DNA of 64,000 nucleotides from Hypomyces perniciosus (lineage: Eukaryota > Ascomycota > Sordariomycetes > Hypocreales > Hypocreaceae). Both the position numbers and the translations under genes were made by a program. Shown piece after piece: positions 47,055 to 59,355 of the stretch. The DNA lies in NCBI GenBank assembly GCA_008477525.1, contig SPDT01000005.1, positions 1,302,001 to 1,366,000 on the forward strand. Direction: 5' to 3'. Numbering within the stretch: the first letter of the stretch is position 1; each line of letters starts with the position of its first letter. The notes beneath the pieces are model-generated. The model saw nothing but the letters and a program-made list of their open reading frames with translations. It was not told where the DNA came from and made no database searches.

Positions 47055-48426
47055 TCACAAGTACTTCTTTGGTGAGTTCGCCTTGCGTCGCTTGTACACG
47101 ACATAGGCGGCAACCATAAAGACCTGCGCGCCAATGATCACAAAGATTAGCCTGCCATGGCCAGGGACGCTATCCACCATTTTTTGTGTCAAAGAAGCAT
47201 GGTGATTGCCCAAGACTCCCCTAAAGGCTCTTTCGTTGTCGATGATCTTCTGGCCGAGCTCAGTACGCATCTTATGGACTTCATTCTCGAGACTATCGAT
47301 GCGCCGCTGTAGCTCGCTGACTTGGTCCAGCTTGGCGAGTTTATTCTGGAATTCCTTGAGGGCGTCTTTGAGCTCGCTGTGGCGTTGCTCATCCATCTGG
47401 TGGTGCTTGGAGACGGCGCGGTAGATGGATGCGATTGAGTGGCCGGTGGATTGGAGGCGGTTGTGCAGATCCTGGAACTGGGTCTTGGAGGTTTGGAAGG
47501 TGTCTGCGTCCGCGTCAGGGATGTTGTCGTTGAAGGATTCGTCCTTATGGTTGTCCTTGTTGTTGGTATTTTTAGGGACTTGCTGTTGTCGCGAAGAGGA
47601 ATCAACTTTTTTGTCATCGCTGGCGCCGTGGTCAGACTTGGAAGACTCCGACATCACAACCACCTTGAACACCTCAAAGGAGTCAGGGGTGTCCGGAGTC
47701 GAAGCGGTGATACCGAGGTTATATCCGGTTGGCAACCTGATCTTGTTGCTCTCGAAACACAGTTTGCCGTCGATTTCCACCCTGAAAATGTCGGGGGTTT
47801 GGCGTATCTTAATCTGCGCGGGCCGTCCAAGATTCCGGTATGCGAACGGGCAGTGACCAAACGCCAGTTGATCAACATTGTGGTGCTGCGTATAGTCGAC
47901 ATCACCAGCATTTAAGAAGCCACGAAGCATGCCGGAACCACCGTGAGTATCGACCACCAATACCAGTCCATCAAACTTGCCGGCATTGTAAACACTCCTG
48001 GTACGGATGACTTTGGCTCCGTCGTGCGCGAGCCAGATGTTGAAGTTGCCGCCGGCTCGTTCTGGGCCATTGACGCGGAAATCAACATCTGCGGTGAACG
48101 ACGAGGACTGCAATGTCTTCTCACTCCATATGGCGCCTCGGTAATTGCCTGGGGCCACAGGAGTGAGGATGATCTTGTTGGAGAGTAGCTCTGGCAACGA
48201 TGGCTGGCCCGTGATGACGAAGTTGGGGATGTGTCCGGGGGATTCCTGAGGGCTCAGCCTAGTGATAGACCGAACATCAGCTTCTGTGGTAGCAAATTGG
48301 TGTTGCGTGTGTGCAAACATACCGTCCTGAGTGGCCAAAGCTGAGCTCGTTGATCAGGTACTGAGCTTGACCAAGGCTAGCTGCCAGCAGGGCGGCCAGC
48401 GACACTGGGACAGCCGAGAATCGCAT
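47055..48426 (-). CDS. L-type lectin cargo receptor, ERGIC-53/Emp46-Emp47-like, 435 aa
   Basis: Model complement(join(47055..48258, 48323..48426)) with a 64-nt intron. Exon 1 encodes a signal peptide (MRFSAVPVSLAALLAASLGQ then AQYLINELSFGHSGR). The legume-like lectin domain spans about residues 35-255, with FNIWLAHDGAK and GLVLVVDTHGGSG. A low-complexity linker, a coiled coil (about 320-395) and one membrane span (LIFVIIGAQVFMVAAYVVYK) follow. The protein ends in KKYL, a dilysine KKXX COPI retrieval signal. So it is a type I membrane protein cycling between ER and Golgi that carries glycoproteins (family role). An internal ATG at 48338 lies in the intron-extended frame and should not be used. 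Faces alg8 across a divergent promoter, another early secretory gene. Confidence 0.92.
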
Positions 48427-49118
48427 CTTGTCGATAACTGCGATATCTTGTTCGGTCTATTGCCCGACTGTATCCCCGATTTCCAAAAAAAAACAAGGGT
48501 GTTGTACGAAGTACTGCTCGAGAAGTTGCCCGTCGAGGAACGGAGATCAACCCAAAGCCGACCTCTAATAATAGCCAGAGGACACTTTGCACTATTGGCG
48601 TGAGACAACTCCCGTGTCTAACCTTTGCGACCAGCGCTTGCACCTTTTCGCCTCCAAAAGAAAGAGAAAAAAACAAAGGCCAAAAAGGAGCAGTGCTGGG
48701 TATCCAAAATGAAACCGTACGCCGGAATCAATTTGAAGAAAAGACCGCCACAGGAACGTTGTTGAAATGTTGTCGCGTGGAAGTCCCTCTAAATTTCCAG
48801 CCTTCCTTGAAGAAGCGCTGAAACACCTCCTCCTGCCTGTGCCCAGAGGTGTGGCTGAATGTGGCTGGTCTCCCCCACAGAGCACGAGGCGCTAAGACAA
48901 TTCGGTACGTACCCTGCACCTTGCCACAAAGAGCTTGGGCCAGATCTGTGGCTGCATGGGAACTTGAGTGTCTTAGTAGTACGGAGTAGTAATTAGGTAG
49001 TCTACGAGTACAAACACGTTAGCTTCTTTGCGATGCGTGCAACCCATTATTAACATTCTCCTCAACAAACGCTCGTGGACTGGCACAATGAGGTAGCAAC
49101 TCCAAGCAAATTGCAACA
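48427..49118. promoter_or_regulatory. Divergent region, cargo lectin / alg8
   Basis: 692 bp between the start codons of two ER glycoprotein genes, so shared control is plausible. It contains GTACGAAGTAC (48504-48514) and an exact TACGGAGTA (48980-48988). No TATA box is clear. Confidence 0.5.
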
Positions 49119-50750
49119 ATGGCAGAGTCGTATCCGACATTGGCGCAATGCGCGCTTGTTGCGGCCGCATTCAAGGTTCTCCTGTTCCCCGCATAGTACG
49201 TCAATATATGTCTATCTCCTTAGCTTCCGGACAGACCTCTAATGGCTAGAGTAGCAAGTCCACTGACTTTGAGGTTCACCGAAACTGGCTGGCAATCACC
49301 GATAGCCTTCCACTGCCCGAGTGGTACTACGAGAAGACGTCGGAATGGACCCTCGACTATCCCCCCTTTTTCGCCTACTTCGAGTGGCTCCTCGCCCATG
49401 TGGCCAGGCTGGTCGACCCAGCCATGGTGCGCGTGTACAACCTCAACTACGATAGTTGGCAGACGGTCTACTTCCAAAGAGCTTCGGTAATAGTGACGGA
49501 GCTTCTCCTGGTCTATGCCTTGCAGATGTTCATTGACTCAACGCCTCTGCAATCGAAGCGAGCCGCCCAAGTTGCTGCGATATCTGTCATCCTGTCTCCT
49601 GGGCTCTTGATTATCGACCACATCCATTTCCAGTACAATGGTTTTATGTACGGAATCCTTGTTTTGTCATTAGTCTTGGCTCGATGCAAGTCCTCTCTAC
49701 TGCAGAGCGGCCTAGTCTTTGGAGCTCTCTTGTGCTTCAAGCATATCTACCTCTACCTTGCGCCTGCTTACTTTGTCTTCCTTCTGCGCGCCTACTGCCT
49801 TTCTGCGAGGTCAATTTTCCGAATCAGATTTCTGAACTGCGTCAAGCTCGGTCTTGGACTTGCGGGCATCTTTGGCGCTGCCTTCGGACCCTTTGCCTTG
49901 CTGGAGCAAATCCCCCAGCTTCTCGGTCGCCTCTTCCCCTTTTCCCGTGGCCTGTGTCATGCCTACTGGGCACCTAATGTCTGGGCGCTCTATTCGCTGG
50001 CCGATCGCGTTTTGATACACTGTAAGTTGGAGCTGGAGATCTAGATCTGTCTTTCTCCTGAACTCGATAGGGCTAACGTGTACACCAGTTGCGCCAAGGC
50101 TTGGTCTCACTTTGAGGGCCGAGGCTTTGAAGAGTGTTACTCGTGGCCTGGTTGGTGACACTACTTTCGCAGTCTTGCCAGAGGTCAGCCCAAGAGTGTG
50201 CTTTGCCTTAACACTGTTGTTCCAAGTTCTCCCCCTGATCAAGTTATTTGGCCGGCCCACGTGGGAAAACTTCATTGGAGCCGTTACTCTCTGTGGATAT
50301 GCCTCGTTCCTCTTTGGCTGGCATGTGCATGAAAAGGCTATCCTCTTGGTGATCATTCCCTTTAGCCTTATCGCTCTGAGGGACCGGCGACACCTTGGCG
50401 CGTTTCGACCGTTGGCGGTTGCAGGCCATGTCTCCCTATTCCCGCTTCTCTTTACGCCAGCAGAGTTCCCCGTCAAAACCATTTACACCGTCTTCTGGCT
50501 TGTTCTGTTCCTCATGGCATTTGACCAGATGGCCCCAGCTTCAAATAAAGCAAGATTCTTCCTCCTGGACCGATTTAGCACTCTATATATTGCGGTGAGC
50601 ATTCCGCTTATAGTGTATACCTCGCTTTTGCACCAACTAGTTTTTGGCAAGAGCTATGAATTTCTTCCCTTGATGTTTACAAGCTCCTATGCCGCAGTCG
50701 GCGTGGTTGGAAGCTGGGTGGGATATATGGTAGTGTACTTTACTTCCTGA
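49119..50750 (+). CDS. alg8: Alg8 dolichyl-P-Glc:Glc1Man9GlcNAc2-PP-dolichol alpha-1,3-glucosyltransferase, 501 aa
   Basis: Model join(49119..49195, 49255..50021, 50089..50750), introns of 59 and 67 nt. ER-membrane enzyme adding the second glucose to the lipid-linked oligosaccharide for N-glycosylation. Splicing restores [20 protein letters not shown], and then [20 protein letters not shown], both hallmarks of the Alg6/Alg8 family (the DFEVHRNW and DYPPF motifs face the ER lumen). [18 protein letters not shown] and [15 protein letters not shown] follow; about 11-12 hydrophobic segments are visible. Alg8 rather than Alg6 is chosen on [14 protein letters not shown]. The C-terminus is short ([10 protein letters not shown]). 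Confidence 0.93.
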
Positions 50751-52144
50751 TCACGGCGTCCGAGGGCTCAAGGAATACAGGGCCAATGATACCCTAGTTT
50801 ATAGCGAATAGATCTACTTGAAGTAAATACTTTAGTTCCATTAAGGTGTCAGAAATGAGCCGGGGGCATTTCCCTCCAAGTGCAAGTCATGGAGGAGGAG
50901 GACCCTAGGAATTCCTGGTAAGTCTGGATGCTCCGGTCATTGCCGAGAATTCCGGTAATCTCTGGCTTTACTCTAGCTCGGCGATTAGTTGAATATAATT
51001 GACTAGATCGGGCTTAGATGTTAGGAGAGGAAGGAAAATATCTCTTTTGGAGGCACATGAGAAAGAAGGCTTTTCCCTAACCTGCCCCTCTTTTCTTGTA
51101 GAAATGTACATCATTGGCATATTTTCGAATTTTATATGACGACAGAAGGGCGAATTCCATCGTTCATACTGCAGAAACTTGTGGTGTGTGAACATTGCCT
51201 CTATCGACGTGTGAGTGCTTTCGCCCTGAAGTTTGGCATTGAGGCGTGCTGAGTCATCAGGTAGGGTCAGGCGGGAGGTGTGGGGCCTCCACGTGAGGCA
51301 AGGCTGACGATACTTTTTCGGGTTCTGACTTAAACGTCAAAAAAACCGGGGTACATCAGGCAGGGACCATGACAGCATATTTTGACATTCGGCAAAACAA
51401 TATTAATACTGGGGAATGTGTGTGCGAGATAAATCATGCTGGATATTACGAGCATTTATATGTGAAGAAAAATAGTTGCAAGCAGAATGACGCCAGCATT
51501 GGCGCAAATAGTGGTAATAAACCAAGAACAAAGAAAATGTCCTGAGAGTTGATATCGGCAGCATGTTGGGCCGGGAAATGTTTTCCAGCAGATTGAATGG
51601 CCTGAAGATGTAGTTCAGATAGCAAGGCATTGGGTTGAGCGCAGCATTGAAGCTATATGTTTCGCGAAGTGCGCAGAAGTTAGGGACATGGAGTGCGAAT
51701 CCGAGAAGGCCATTTCGCGAAATTGACTACCTCGCAGCGCTGAATGGTCCCGGACATATATATGGGGATATCTTGATGGAATATCATCGAATTCAGGCAG
51801 TTGAGCTTGCAATCGATTCACCGCTGCGCAGCGAGTAAAACAAGCCCAAGAACGCAGGTTTCATGTTGCCATGAGCGTTGACAATGAAAGGGGAGAGAGT
51901 GTGTAGTGGTGGAGGGTGATTGAATGGGGTCGTTGTTTTTCCAGCGGGTGCGGAAGCCCGGGGCTGGCGGCGGCCGGGAACGGTACTTACTACTTGGTAC
52001 CTTTATGCTTTTAAGCGATTTAGCGACATTCCCGTGCCCCACCCATGACGAGTTTTGATTCGTTTATGTGCCTGAAAAGGAAAAACATCAGAGAGTAGGG
52101 AGTACCTGGGTACATGTGGGTGGTACTACATGCACACGTTGCCA

Positions 52145-52180
52145 GGATTTGGATTTGGATTTGGATTTGGATTTGGATTT
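52145..52180. repeat. (GGATTT)6 hexanucleotide tandem repeat
   Basis: Six perfect GGATTT units on the plus strand. It is not the fungal telomere unit TTAGGG. Likely a length-variable microsatellite. Confidence 0.9.
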
Positions 52181-52630
52181 GCTGCTGGGCAGTGATGGCA
52201 GCCGCCGGTCTAACCCGAAAGGATTTGTAGTTGATTAAATGTGCTATTTCAAGAGTGCTCGATTTGTTTTGAATGCAAAGATGCATATCACTGCTCATAT
52301 TGTTTATTACGGTGCGAGCTCTCACGCTGTGCATTGGATGTCTCGTTTGGGAACAGCTGTCAAGACATGCCTTAGGTCCCTACAGCGCTGGTCCCAGGCT
52401 CGTGGTAAGATCTCCAGCAGAAAGCCCTCTTGTCCGTTTCTCCACCGCCACCCCATGGCATCTGGTCGCCAGCTGGGCGGTGACCAGGGCTGCTGAACAG
52501 TGAATCTCGGGTGAGGTTTCTCATACAAAATTATCTTGGAGAGCGTTCACCTCATTTTAATAGTATTGCCACACCGAGTTTGGCTCCCATTGAATAGACG
52601 TTGTGCAGTGAATCAAGCCATTGACAAAAC

Positions 52631-52648
52631 AGGAACAGGAACAGGAAC
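52631..52648. repeat. (AGGAAC)3 short tandem repeat
   Basis: Three perfect AGGAAC units in noncoding DNA, 700 bp upstream of itc1. Confidence 0.75.
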
Positions 52649-53326
52649 AAATCAAAGAGCCCACGGAGTTGGAGCTCCATCAGATGTGGTCCTGCATCTA
52701 GTCTGGCGTCCACCCCGACTATGCAATTACCCGGCCTCCGGGACAAGGGTCTTACTCGTATCGCGAGTACCTGGTACTGTGGCTTGATACGGAGGAGGGA
52801 CCACTCTCCATGGCGGCACGGCCTAGCTCTCCTCCCACCCGCGCAATTCTTTTCCTCTCCTGTTGCACGTCACCGTTGCTTTCTGTCGCGTCTCGCAAGG
52901 CCCTTTGCGTCCTTCAACCACCGCCGCAGCCTCTTCACGACTCCGTCCTTGCAGAATATGCGAGTTCCGAGGCCCGCCGTATAGTTGCCCGGACCGCGTT
53001 CCTACTAGTAGAGCTTCGTGTAAGTCGTCGGCCTGCCTCGCCTGGTCTGGCGCTGGGGGGATCTTCTCAGGCACCGCGACTTTTCTTCGCCTTCGCCCAC
53101 CTCCAAGGCCGAGACTCGCCAAACCCCAACGTCAGCATTTGCAATTTCCAACGCCGCTCTCGCCATTGTTACTGTCGCGCGGGTGGAACAGCGCCCTGTA
53201 GATGCCCGTATCATTCAGCTTTGCAACGGGACACGCGCTAGCTCTCGGCTGTTTCTTCTCTTTCTCGTCAGCCTTGCCGGTGGATTCGCGACTCTTCACG
53301 ACACATCTCCATTCGGCTCTGGCAAC

Positions 53327-56300
53327 ATGGTACATTGCCCTCAAGTCTCCAGCGCTCGCCCATAGTGACTTATACGTCAATAGGTGCTCTTTAAGCGGAA
53401 GCCGGTCCAATTTCTACCGCCGGCTGAGGTTGAGGATGAAGACACAGAGGTATGCAGGATTTGGCTAACTGTTGGGTCTCTACCGGCAAATCGGCGGGGC
53501 TGATTCTTTTTTTTAACCCTTAGGTTTGGCATATCCCCCAAACTGGGGAGATTTTTGCCTCATACGAGGATTATTTGAACCGGTGAGTTTCTTTGTTGTC
53601 TTTGTCTAGTCACCGCATTTGGCATCGCTAACCAACAACCTCCTCCAGCATGGACTTTTACAAGCAGGTGACTTGATCTTGCCCGCCCAGTCTCACAATA
53701 TGTACTCACTAATCGATGTCCTGCAGCGTCGCTTCAATGACCAGATAACCGGCCATTCCGGGCTGACTTTCTTTGAAGCCTACAACAGCGAGGTTGGTTC
53801 CTCTCCGGCCTTGCTCCTATAGAGCGATGCAAGCTTACCTATTCTACAGCTTACCGGGGGTCGTGAAGTAGAGGCCGCTTTCCCAGAGGCACTCAAAGGT
53901 CCTATTCTTCGCAAAGTCCAGTTCCAGACCATTTCCCGTCTGGACAACCTTGTTGACATGATATATGACGAGTTCAAGCACGACTATTATCCCGGAGAGG
54001 AAGTAACCGTCACTCTAGAAGGCGGCGACAGAGTCCACTCCATGGTAAGAGAAAAGACTACGTTTGGCGTTCGAGTTCTTCCGGATGGATCGCGCTCCCT
54101 GCCGACAACCAGGTACCTCGTCAACACCAAGGGTTCCAATGAGGAGACAATCGTAACAGACGAACACATCTGCCGTGATCGGGGCGTTTTCACCAAATCC
54201 ATGCTTAGGTCCTTCATCAAGAAAACCGTCATTAGGGAAGCCTGGAATGGAGCCCCGTGGTTGGTCAAGCATGACTATGCTGGGCTGTATCACATTGATA
54301 CTAGGGTACCGCCCCATCTTCGCCACGACACCAAGATCCAGGAGCGCAAGCAGCTGCAGGCACAAAAACGCGAGAAGAACTCGACACAGGATGTAAATGG
54401 ACATGCCCCAGGTATACAGGCTGGCCCTGTCCGGCTGCCGGAGCTGAAACCAGCCCCAAAGAGTCACAAAGCAAAACCAGGTCAGAATGGCACAGGCGCC
54501 AAGGGCCTCAAATGGCCCGCGACTACGGCTATGGATGGTACCAATGGGGCCAGTTCCCCATCCCAGTTCAACGACCAACGGGCTTTACCACGAGAGCCGA
54601 CACCACCCCCTCCCCCTCCTCCACCAAAGTATCCTATTGAGGATCTTCAACTAGAGGTAAAGAAGGGCAGTGTGCGACCTTCCCTGAAGTTTATTTGCAA
54701 GAACCCTACAGCAAAAGTCCAGATCGACGATCCTATTTATCGTCAAATCGATATGGAGACGGTGGGCCCTCTGTTGGAAACATGGGACACTCTCAATGTC
54801 TACTGTGAGATATTCAAGCTGGATTCTTTCACCTTTGACGACTTTGTTGAGGCCATGTCGGTTGCTTCCGAGGATGTGCATGTTCAGCTATTCGAAGAGA
54901 TTCATTGCTCTGTATTGAAGATATTAGTCGACTCCGAGCCTGACGGTGGCAAGGTGCGAATTACGTTGCCCGAACTGGACGAAGAGGACAGTGACGGGGA
55001 TGAAGATGAGGAGGATGAAGACGAAGACAACACAGAGGAGATCCCTGAACCAGAGGATATCCCAGTGGCCCGAGCCACGCGCAGCAGCCTGGCTAAGCTT
55101 GAAGCGGAGAGGTTGTTGGCAGAAGCTGCAGCGGCTGAGGAGGAGAGTCTTAGGGCAGAGCTGGAGACACGACATCGCGCCGAAGAGCTGTTGAAGGAAT
55201 ATGACTGGATTGAACACCTAAGAAAACGCGATTTCCCAGAGGGAGGCTGGGAGAGAATAATGGTTGGCCTGCTGCATCAATTATCGAAGAACGAGCGGCA
55301 GCAACAGGCATGCGAAGAACTGCTGCTGCAACTGGTGCCCCCGGATACAGTACCTTCTCAAGAGAATGTCAGACAGAAATATGCGGAACTCAACGTCAAT
55401 TACCGTGTGAAGGCATTGCAGATTATCTGCATGCTGACAATGGAGACCAAGGCCGTCAGGGGTTATATGGAGGATTGCAGCGAAACAATGACCAAATACC
55501 GCAAAGACAAGATTGAGTGGCAGAGACAACGGAAGCAGGCGTAGGTGATATCATAAAACCTCAACAGCAACTTGCATCACTAACATCGTACCGCAGAACT
55601 GAAGAGCTTCGGCAACTTAATGAGCAGCGGAAGGCATTGATGCCAGAGAATGAACCCCCTGAACAAACTAACGGCACCCCTGCCAAAGCTGAAGAAGATG
55701 TTAAAATGGTCGATGCAGACGAATCACTCATTGAGAGGGATGAAGAGGTCGAAGACAGCAATGATGATGCTCAATCGCGTAAGAAGCGTCGCAGCCGCCT
55801 CATGACAGACAAGCGACGGAAGCGTGAGGAGGAAGAGCAAGAGAGGAAGACAAAGGAGAAGGCTCAGAAGGAAACCAAACCCCAACAGTCTAAGCAATAC
55901 ATCAAGCTTCTGAAGGATATCCATAAGAAGGAGGAGATTATCAAGAAGTGTGAGGAAGAGGTTGCTATTATCGACAACGACCTTCGCGAGGCCGACTGTC
56001 CTCGAACCCGAGTCCTGGGGAAGGACCGATTTTGGAATCGCTATTACTGGTTTGAGCGGAATGGCATGCCGTATGCGGGGTTACCTGACAGCTCGACGGC
56101 TTCGGCTGGATATGCCAATGGGTGTATCTGGGTTCAGGGTCCAGACGATCTTGAGCGGGAGGGATTCATTGAACTTCCAACCGATCTTCAGAACGAGTAT
56201 AAGGCCAAGTTCAACATGACGGTTCCAGAGCGTAAAGCTATGGAAGAAGGCGAAAGCAGCGTGTTCACAGCTTGGCAATGGGGCTACATCTCAGAACCTG

Positions 56301-56674
56301 AAGACTTGGATCGCTTGATCAAGTGGCTAGACCCCCGAGGACTCAATGAGCTGAAATTGCGCAAGGAGCTGCTCGCTTATAAAGACAAGATTGCGACGCA
56401 CATGGAAAACCGCAAGGCATATCTTTCCGGTGTCGAGGAAAACGTAGAGGAAAAGAAGGACGAACCAAAGCGAATGAGTTCTCGGATACGCGAAAAGACG
56501 CCAGAAATACCCAACTATCGTTGTCTGCAATGGGAGAACACGATGGCGCTGGAGGAGCTTGGACATTTGCATAGCGACCCGCCGCCGCCGCCGAGATCGA
56601 GAAAACAAACGAAGAAACGTGAGGCGATGAGTGAGGCAGCGCCAAGGCCAGCAACAAAGGCACGACGCAAATGA
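53327..56674 (+). CDS. itc1: ISWI partner Itc1/Acf1-like protein (WAC, DDT, WHIM), 993 aa, seven coding exons
   Basis: Model join(53327..53329, 53384..53449, 53524..53582, 53649..53667, 53727..53792, 53850..55540, 55597..56674). Nuclear accessory subunit of the ISW2/ACF nucleosome-spacing remodeler. The spliced start MVLFKRKPVQFLPPAEVEDE and the WAC domain (about residues 23-125: VWHIPQTGEIFASYEDYLNR, then RRFNDQITGHSGLTFFEAYN) are canonical. A DDT domain lies about 375-440, an acidic run about 447-475, then WHIM motifs (WIEHLRKRDFPEGGWERIM near 522; GKDRFWNRYYWFERNGMPYA near 773). No PHD or bromodomain, as in yeast Itc1. The ATG is a three-base exon lying directly against a GT donor, and exon 4 is a 19-nt microexon. 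Five introns crowd the first 520 bp. The C-terminus is basic (AAPRPATKARRK). Confidence 0.9.
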
Positions 56675-58000
56675 TTGGGCCTGGATTGAGCGGTGCTGGT
56701 GTTACTCCAGATGCGTGTAAACAAAGGTGGTTGGTTCGGCGCTTGGCCCAAGCACGCTCCCAGACCGTTCGACCCTGAGCCATATGACGATGTTCACGAG
56801 ATTGTTCATTACTCAGGATCTGGTGATTCCCGACGCGGGGTTGTATAGCGGCTGGCTTGACGGACTCATCTGTTAGAAATAGACGGCGTCGGGAGGGGAA
56901 CAACCAGCATCATTGATGAAGGGGAAAGGAGGACCTGCTTTGGAATGCTACGGCTTATACTTGTGCGACAGGGACGATTATGCAACCGACTCGGTTGGGA
57001 GTTGGTTTACAATTAGGGTGGTTGGCAATACGGTGTGGCGTGTGGTTGCATGTTTGGAATTCGCGAATACAGGCCGGCGTTGGTCCCACGAAAAGGCATG
57101 GGATGAACGAGGTTTTGCATGATGAACATCTGTATAGACTACTAAATTTGATGAAGATGTAATTACCTGTTTACGACATGGTGAATGAATGAATACATGA
57201 TTCTTGTTGCTTTTCCTCGCCTCTTATTTTCGAATGACCACACGCATGTCGTAACTCATGCTGTGAGAGGGGAACTATTTGACGCCATTATCATTCTCCA
57301 TGGTTACACAACTAAGGGTGTGTGAGAGGAGGCTTAGGTTGTGGAAGAGGATGTAGTAATACCGAAGCATCCACCACGTAATATCCCCACGCTCTGAAGG
57401 AAACGTCGGCTTAGAAGATGCCACACTCAAAGAGAACCACGCTTCTAGACCTCTGCGAGCTGACATGCGGCCTCGAGTTGTTTACCAGCCTGGGGACATA
57501 TTTGCACACGTGTACATGAACCAGCAGAACAAAGTTCCTCCAGATCGGAGCGGGAAACTGCTTGGCGTTTTGGTTCCACTGCCTTAGCTTAAGAATAAGC
57601 ATATATTTATTGGGGCAACGAGCATTATCAATGCGTGATATCGGTCCATCCTGTTGCCAAGATGGCTCTCCAATCAGCTTATCCCTAGTTTGCTGCACTG
57701 GGGGCGATGACATTCCGGATTGATGTTGAAATAGGGTTGCACTGAGGCTGATACTTCATCCCGGGATGGGCTGTGGGGATATGCGGTCCGCACGCCACAA
57801 CAGGTCGAATCAGGAAGGCCGTTGTGAAGAGAGATATCAGCTGGATGCACGATGAGTAGAACTCGCTTCTTGGACAATGTTCAGTTTTTGTTCGGAATGG
57901 TTATTTAAACCGGGTGTTGCAAGGTCGATTGTTCAAGAGAAGAGGAGTGTATAGGCACAGGTTCCATCTAGTCTAGCTGAGTTTCGACTCGCCTTTCATC
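56675..58000. other. Gene-free region, itc1 / subtilase
   Basis: 1326 bp. Open frames (up to 186 codons on the minus strand at 56343-56903) overlap the itc1 end and have no recognisable domain. A TATA box sits at 57902-57909. No RNA gene or repeat was recognised. Confidence 0.45.
57902..57909 (+). promoter_or_regulatory. TATA box (TATTTAAA) of the subtilase gene
   Basis: It lies 92 bp before the protease ATG, a usual distance for an inducible secreted-enzyme gene. The housekeeping genes of the window lack such a box. Confidence 0.6.
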
Positions 58001-59355
58001 ATGCGTGGAACGCTCTCACTCTTGCTGCTACCTGTGGTATTGGCTGTGCCTGGTGCTGTCACCAAGCGCGATACGCCTGCTCCATTGCTCGTCCCTCGAG
58101 GCGATGGCGAGCTTATTGCAGACAGTTTCATAGTCAAGCTTAAGGATGAGAGTGCCTTGTCGGCCCTTGACGACAGCCTAGGCCTCCTTAGTGATAATGC
58201 AACTCACGTCTACGATTCAGTTTTCCGCGGGTTTGCCGGCAAGCTCGACAAGGCCACTCTCAAGGCTCTGAGGGATCATCCCGATGTGAGTGATGCCTCA
58301 ACTGTCTCTTGTGTCTCTTGAGATGGGCTCAAGTCTTATGAGCATACCTATCTAGGTAGACTATATCGAGCAAGACGGCGTTGTAAAAGCGTCCGGCTAC
58401 GTCGTCCAGCCCAACTCGGGGTGGGGTCTGGCTCGGATTTCTCACAAAATGCCCGGGAATACAAAGTATATCTATGACGATACCGCCGGCGAGGGAACGT
58501 GTTCATATGTGCTTGACACTGGTATCAGTACCACCGAACCCGTATGTTACCATCACAGCGTGCTTCCTTGGTAGGAGCAGAAATGGACTAATACCCGCAC
58601 AGGAGTTCGAAGGCCGAGCGGTTAACCTCATCTCCTTCTTCAGCAGCCAGCCCACGGATGGCCACGGCCACGGGACACATCTCGCCGGCATCATCGGCAG
58701 CAAAACCTATGGCGTCGCCAAGAAAACGAAGCTCTTCGGCATCAAAGTGCTCGACAACAGCGGCAGCGGCAGCGTCTCCAACGTCATCGCAGGCATGAAC
58801 TTTGTCATCAAGGACGCCGCCCAGCGGTGCCCCAAACGGTCTGTGGCCAACCTGAGCTTTTCAGGTTCGTACTCGGTCGCCGTGAATCAGGCTGCGGCGG
58901 CCTTGGTCACTGCGGATGTGTTTGCGTCAGCAGCAGCAGGGGGTTCGGCTACGGGTGTCGGGAACACATCGCCCGCGAGTGAGCCGCTGGTCTGTACAGC
59001 TGCGTCGTCGACGGCGAATGATGTGATGTCTTCGTTTTCAAATTACGGGCCTTTGATTGACATCTTTGCTCCGGGTCAGGGTATCCGGTCCACCTGGCTG
59101 GGTGGCACGACAGTAAGTTCCCCCGAGAGAAGAGGGAGGGCTTCCGAGGCTGACGTTTCCCAGAACACCCTCTCGGGCACTTCCATGTCCGCGGCGTACA
59201 TCACTGGTCTGGGGGCTTATATTATTGCGTGGGAAAACACATATGGCCTTGCGCTTTGCCCGCGTATTCAGCAGCTTGCCACACAGAATGCGTTGATCAA
59301 TCTCCCTGCTGGCACGCCCAACCTGCTTGCCTACAACGGGAACCCATTTGGCTAA
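58001..59355 (+). CDS. Secreted proteinase K-like subtilase (S8A) with altered active-site residues, 390 aa
   Basis: Model join(58001..58285, 58356..58541, 58603..59112, 59164..59355). Signal peptide MRGTLSLLLLPVVLAVPGAV, inhibitor I9 prodomain (about residues 37-105, LIADSFIVKLKDESALSAL), then the S8 catalytic domain. The triad is present: Asp149 (VLDTG), His180 (GHGTH) and Ser334 (SGTSM). Yet where proteinase K has the oxyanion-hole Asn161 in AAGNNN this protein has AAAGGSAT with Gly271, at the same alignment position before NTSPASEP. The Cys after GTH is Leu184, and the usual SMATPH reads SMSAAY. Length and domain order are normal and all introns splice in frame, so it is not an obvious pseudogene. 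Related enzymes digest cuticle in insect and nematode pathogens; activity here is doubtful. Confidence 0.9.

Larger units (their letters stand above)
50751..53326. other. Gene-free region between alg8 and itc1
   Basis: 2576 bp. The left part is AT-rich with no open frame; 52,140-52,180 and 52,631-52,648 are simple repeats; the right 500 bp (52,800-53,326) is CT-rich and GC-richer and is likely the itc1 promoter and 5' leader, possibly with its own introns. Overlapping frames on both strands there (up to 143 codons) show no domain. Confidence 0.45.

Noticed and set aside
52145..52180. Telomere-like repeat
   Set aside because: The unit is GGATTT, not TTAGGG, and it is internal to gene-bearing DNA.
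52810..53241. 143-codon frame upstream of itc1
   Set aside because: Low-complexity Pro/Ser translation overlapping equal frames on both strands; more likely leader DNA.
53958..55544. 528-codon frame taken as a complete gene
   Set aside because: It starts inside the WAC domain and is only the main exon of itc1.
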